From DSAR01 sp034437315 (GTDB taxonomy: Bacteria > Chloroflexota > Anaerolineae > B4-G1), in assembly GCA_034437315.1 (NCBI GenBank), contig DAOTUC010000122.1, forward strand, positions 1 through 8,548: 8,548 nt of DNA, in the 5' to 3' direction. A program made the position numbers and the translations under genes. Positions 6,792 through 8,548 of this stretch are shown here, in pieces. How positions within the stretch are numbered: the first letter of the stretch is position 1; each line of letters begins with the position of its first letter. The notes beneath the pieces are model-generated. The model was not told where the DNA came from, searched no databases, and saw only the letters and a list, made by a program, of their open reading frames with translations.

Positions 6792-8169
6792 AGGATAATC
6801 GCCCGGCGGCGCCGGAGATGTTCAGATATGAAAGGATGTCGTCGTACAGGCCGCTCTGGTTGGCGTAGATGGCGTAGTTGCGCGCCGTCGCGAGCCAATC
6901 TTTGATCGTCGGGCGCACGCTTTTGGCGGCCGCCTGTAGATCGCGGTGGGTCAGCGGTTCTGGAAGGCCGCTCCGCATCGCCTGTTGTAGTTTCTGCTCC
7001 ACCGCTTTGTCGACGACGCCCTTGAGATCTGCGCCGGAGAATCCCTTCGTCATACGGGATAGTTTATCGGCGTCGATGCGGCGGGTGGGTTTGTCGGCGA
7101 GCATGATGCGCAGGATCGCGGCCCGGGCGGCCTCGTCGGGCGGGGGGACGAAGATCACGCGGTCGAAGCGGCCGGGCCGTCGAATGGCGGGGTCGACGTG
7201 CCAGGGGGCGTTGGTTGCGGCGAGGATCAGCACGCCCTCGTTAGAGGCGTCCACGCCGTCCAGTTCGGCCAGGAATTGGTTGATCACCTTGCGCCCGGCG
7301 CTATAGCGCATATCGGAGCGGCTCGCGCCCAGTGCGTCAACCTCGTCGAAGAAGAGCACGCAGGGCGCGCTTCTGCGGGCCAGCTCGAAGATAGCGTGCA
7401 GATTTTGCTCGCTTTGCCCGATGTACATATCCAGCACGTCGTGTAGCCCGACCGAGATGAAGCGGGCTTTGACCTGTCCGGCCGTCGCCCGCGCGAGGTA
7501 GGTTTTGCCGCAGCCCGGTGGGCCATACATCAGGATGCCGCCTCCGGCGCGCTTGCCGTACGCCTGGTAGATTTCCGGATGGGTCATCGGGTAGATGATC
7601 TTCATCCGGATTTCTTCCTTGAGCTCATCCATCCCGCCCACGTCCTCAAAGGTGATGCGGGGGCGCTCGATCAGGTCGTTCGGCGGGTAAGCGTCCTCGC
7701 TGGCGACCACGAAGATGAGGTCGTCTGCCATCTGTACCACCTCTTCGGCCGGGGACTCGGTCGCGACCAGGGTCAGTTGCGCCTGGAGGTCAGGGTCCGC
7801 CAGATCGGGGTCCGTTGCAATCGCCTGTCGGTAGGCCTGGGCCGCTTGCTCCAGGTTCTCGGTCTCCAGGTAGAGGCGGGCCGCCAGGATGAGGGCCTGC
7901 GCCGAGGGATCTGGGCGTTTCATCAGCCGTTCGAGAACTGCCAGGGCGACGTCCGGCTCTCCCTGTCGGCGGTACACGTCCGCCAACGCCAGGCGGATGT
8001 CGCCATCATCCGGCGCGACGTCGAGCGCCTGCCGATAGGCCTGGGCCGCCTCGTCTAGATCGCCCGCTTCGATCAGGAGCTCCGCTAAATGTTTGTAGAG
8101 GGGGGCGGAGCCTGGAGACGTCTCTAGCGCGGCTCGTAGGGCTTGGATCAACTCTTGGTTCTTGTTCAT
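6790..8169 (-). CDS. TPR-AAA+ ATPase
   Basis: 459 aa. The N-terminus (about residues 23-123) holds three tetratricopeptide repeats, including the near-repeated helix AAQAYRQA at 41-48 and 109-116. After a linker, a classic-clade AAA domain (Cdc48/FtsH/Vps4 style) starts at ITFEDVGGMDELKEEI (172-187). It has Walker A GPPGCGKT (216-223), a pore-loop aromatic in MYIGQSE (Y249), Walker B VLFFDEVDAL (271-280, D275 and E276), sensor 1 ATN (N320), Arg-finger residues in RRPGRFD (R331 and R334), and sensor 2 region GFSGADL (376-382). All ATPase residues are present, so a hexameric remodelling or unfolding motor is expected. No protease domain such as the zinc site of FtsH is attached, and no membrane helix is seen. 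The C-terminal tail (421-450) is amphipathic and aromatic-rich. ATG at 8167-8169 follows GGAGAG by 9 nt. It is the first gene of the unit with the TPR membrane protein and pgi. The substrate is unknown. Confidence 0.92.
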   Translation of the reverse strand: MNKNQELIQALRAALETSPGSAPLYKHLAELLIEAGDLDEAAQAYRQALDVAPDDGDIRLALADVYRRQGEPDVALAVLERLMKRPDPSAQALILAARLYLETENLEQAAQAYRQAIATDPDLADPDLQAQLTLVATESPAEEVVQMADDLIFVVASEDAYPPNDLIERPRITFEDVGGMDELKEEIRMKIIYPMTHPEIYQAYGKRAGGGILMYGPPGCGKTYLARATAGQVKARFISVGLHDVLDMYIGQSEQNLHAIFELARRSAPCVLFFDEVDALGASRSDMRYSAGRKVINQFLAELDGVDASNEGVLILAATNAPWHVDPAIRRPGRFDRVIFVPPPDEAARAAILRIMLADKPTRRIDADKLSRMTKGFSGADLKGVVDKAVEQKLQQAMRSGLPEPLTHRDLQAAAKSVRPTIKDWLATARNYAIYANQSGLYDDILSYLNISGAAGRLS

Positions 8170-8180
8170 TGGTCATCACT

Positions 8181-8208
8181 CTCCAAAACAGGATAGCCTC
8201 CCAAAACA
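8181..8208 (-). repeat. two direct copies of TGTTTTGGGAG-like sequence before the ATPase gene
   Basis: The plus strand reads CTCCAAAACA at 8181-8190 and CTCCCAAAACA at 8198-8208, so the minus strand carries TGTTTTGG(G)AG twice, about 17 bp apart. The downstream copy contains the ATPase ribosome-binding site. The pair could be an operator or merely a short duplication; no function can be claimed. Confidence 0.45.
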
Positions 8209-8223
8209 CGACAGCGAATTGAG

Positions 8224-8395
8224 AAAAAATCGAGGGTCTTCAGGATTTCGCATGGTCCATCATAGACCCTAAAGGTTTTTGCGCTGGTTTTGGTGGAAAA
8301 AGGTCATTGTTTAAGGCAAAAACGTTGTTTGCGCGGCCTTGAGCAAAACCTTTAGGGTCTCGCCATGCGAAATCCCAGAGAACCGATCTTTTTTT
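8224..8395. repeat. large imperfect palindrome, MITE-like or bidirectional terminator
   Basis: An inverted repeat fills most of the 231-bp intergenic region. Outer arms GGATTTCGCATGG (8243-8255) and CCATGCGAAATCC (8363-8375) pair perfectly over 13 bp. Inner arms AGACCCTAAAGGTTTT (8264-8279) and AAAACCTTTAGGGTCT (8345-8360) pair perfectly over 16 bp. They are separated by an asymmetric internal loop of 8 and 2 nt. Outside each 13-bp arm there is exactly 13 nt, sharing AGA-C/A-CC, then a T-tract on the outward strand: T6 at 8229-8224 (minus) and T7 at 8389-8395 (plus). The central 60 nt hold further small hairpins. By hand count the element is about 44% GC, clearly lower than the flanking genes. 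No transposase or convincing target duplication is visible. It may be a non-autonomous mobile element, a terminator for the gene ending at 8401, or both. Confidence 0.75.
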
Positions 8396-8400
8396 GGGAT

Positions 8401-8548
8401 TCATAACCGGCCCAGGTTGAGGGTCATCAACTCGCCCCAGGCGTAGCGCAGCGGCGTCCACCAACGATTGCGCCCGATGCAGCGGAAGTAAGGCGGACGC
8501 AGTGCGAGGATCAAGTCGCCAATTTCGTAGCGGGCCAGGATGGGCGTG
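8401..8548 (-). CDS. unrecognised protein, C-terminal 48 residues (5' end outside window)
   Basis: A leftward frame is open from the right edge to TGA at 8401-8403. The product reads like a real protein end: it begins TPILARYEIGDLILALRPP and continues through FRCIGRN and WWTPLRYAWG to a terminal LNLGRL. It is rich in aromatic residues and has high third-position GC, like its neighbours. I do not recognise the family. The overlapping frame at 8240-8464 would instead translate straight through the palindrome and is less plausible. The palindrome begins 5 bp after this stop, so it is placed to act as this gene's terminator. The product could be membrane-associated or an enzyme tail; too little is visible to say. 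Confidence 0.6.
   Translation of the reverse strand, partial: TPILARYEIGDLILALRPPYFRCIGRNRWWTPLRYAWGELMTLNLGRL

Noticed and set aside
6779..6898. Longer start for the TPR membrane protein
   Set aside because: The added 40 residues are arginine-rich and overlap the ATPase gene by over 100 bp, while GTG at 6778 has a well-spaced AGGAG.
8240..8464. Leftward ORF of 74 codons at the right end
   Set aside because: It runs through the palindrome, so part of its product is simply the two repeat arms, and another frame over 8401-8548 looks more like real protein.
1..8548. CRISPR array, tRNA, rRNA or transposase gene
   Set aside because: No regularly spaced repeats, no recognisable tRNA or rRNA sequence and no transposase-like protein were found.

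Overview
The window is GC-rich and densely coding. The gene content suggests a member of the Chloroflexota, possibly an Anaerolineae- or Caldilinea-like lineage. This rests on gene style: a stand-alone glucose-6-phosphate isomerase resembling the isomerase half of transaldolase/isomerase fusions, a TPR+AAA ATPase, and an exopolysaccharide-type polyprenyl sugar transferase. No rRNA or marker gene confirms it, so the assignment is an inference.

Layout from left to right. The 3' end of a metallo-beta-lactamase-fold hydrolase reads rightwards and runs off the left edge (1-459). Everything else reads leftwards. In transcription order from the right edge there is: the last 48 codons of an unrecognised gene (8401-8548); a 231-bp intergenic region (8170-8400) filled mostly by a large imperfect palindrome; a TPR-AAA+ ATPase (6790-8169); a TPR protein with a multi-pass membrane C-terminus (5492-6778); and glucose-6-phosphate isomerase (3779-5479). 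After a 151-bp gap carrying a good promoter candidate come an HD-domain hydrolase (3052-3627), a GT4-type glycosyltransferase (1880-3034) and a polyprenyl-phosphate sugar-1-phosphate transferase (456-1883). The last of these meets the hydrolase gene head-on, with overlapping stop codons.

How the genes may work together. The leftward genes look like two transcription units. Unit 1 (ATPase, TPR-membrane protein, isomerase) has gaps of 11-12 bp, and each ribosome-binding site sits on or next to the preceding stop codon, which suggests translational coupling. Unit 2 (HD hydrolase, glycosyltransferase, sugar transferase) has a 17-bp gap and a GTGA overlap. Its last two genes fit a surface-polysaccharide pathway: the transferase would load the first sugar phosphate onto a membrane polyprenyl phosphate, and the glycosyltransferase would extend it. 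The isomerase supplies hexose phosphates to central metabolism and, indirectly, to nucleotide-sugar synthesis. The roles of the ATPase, the TPR membrane protein and the HD hydrolase in this setting are not known.

The most unusual item is non-coding: a roughly 172-bp AT-richer palindromic element (8224-8395) with two perfect paired blocks (13 bp and 16 bp), alternative inner hairpins, and T-tracts at equal distances outside both arms. It could be a miniature transposable element, a bidirectional terminator, or both. No complete new defence or regulatory system is evident.
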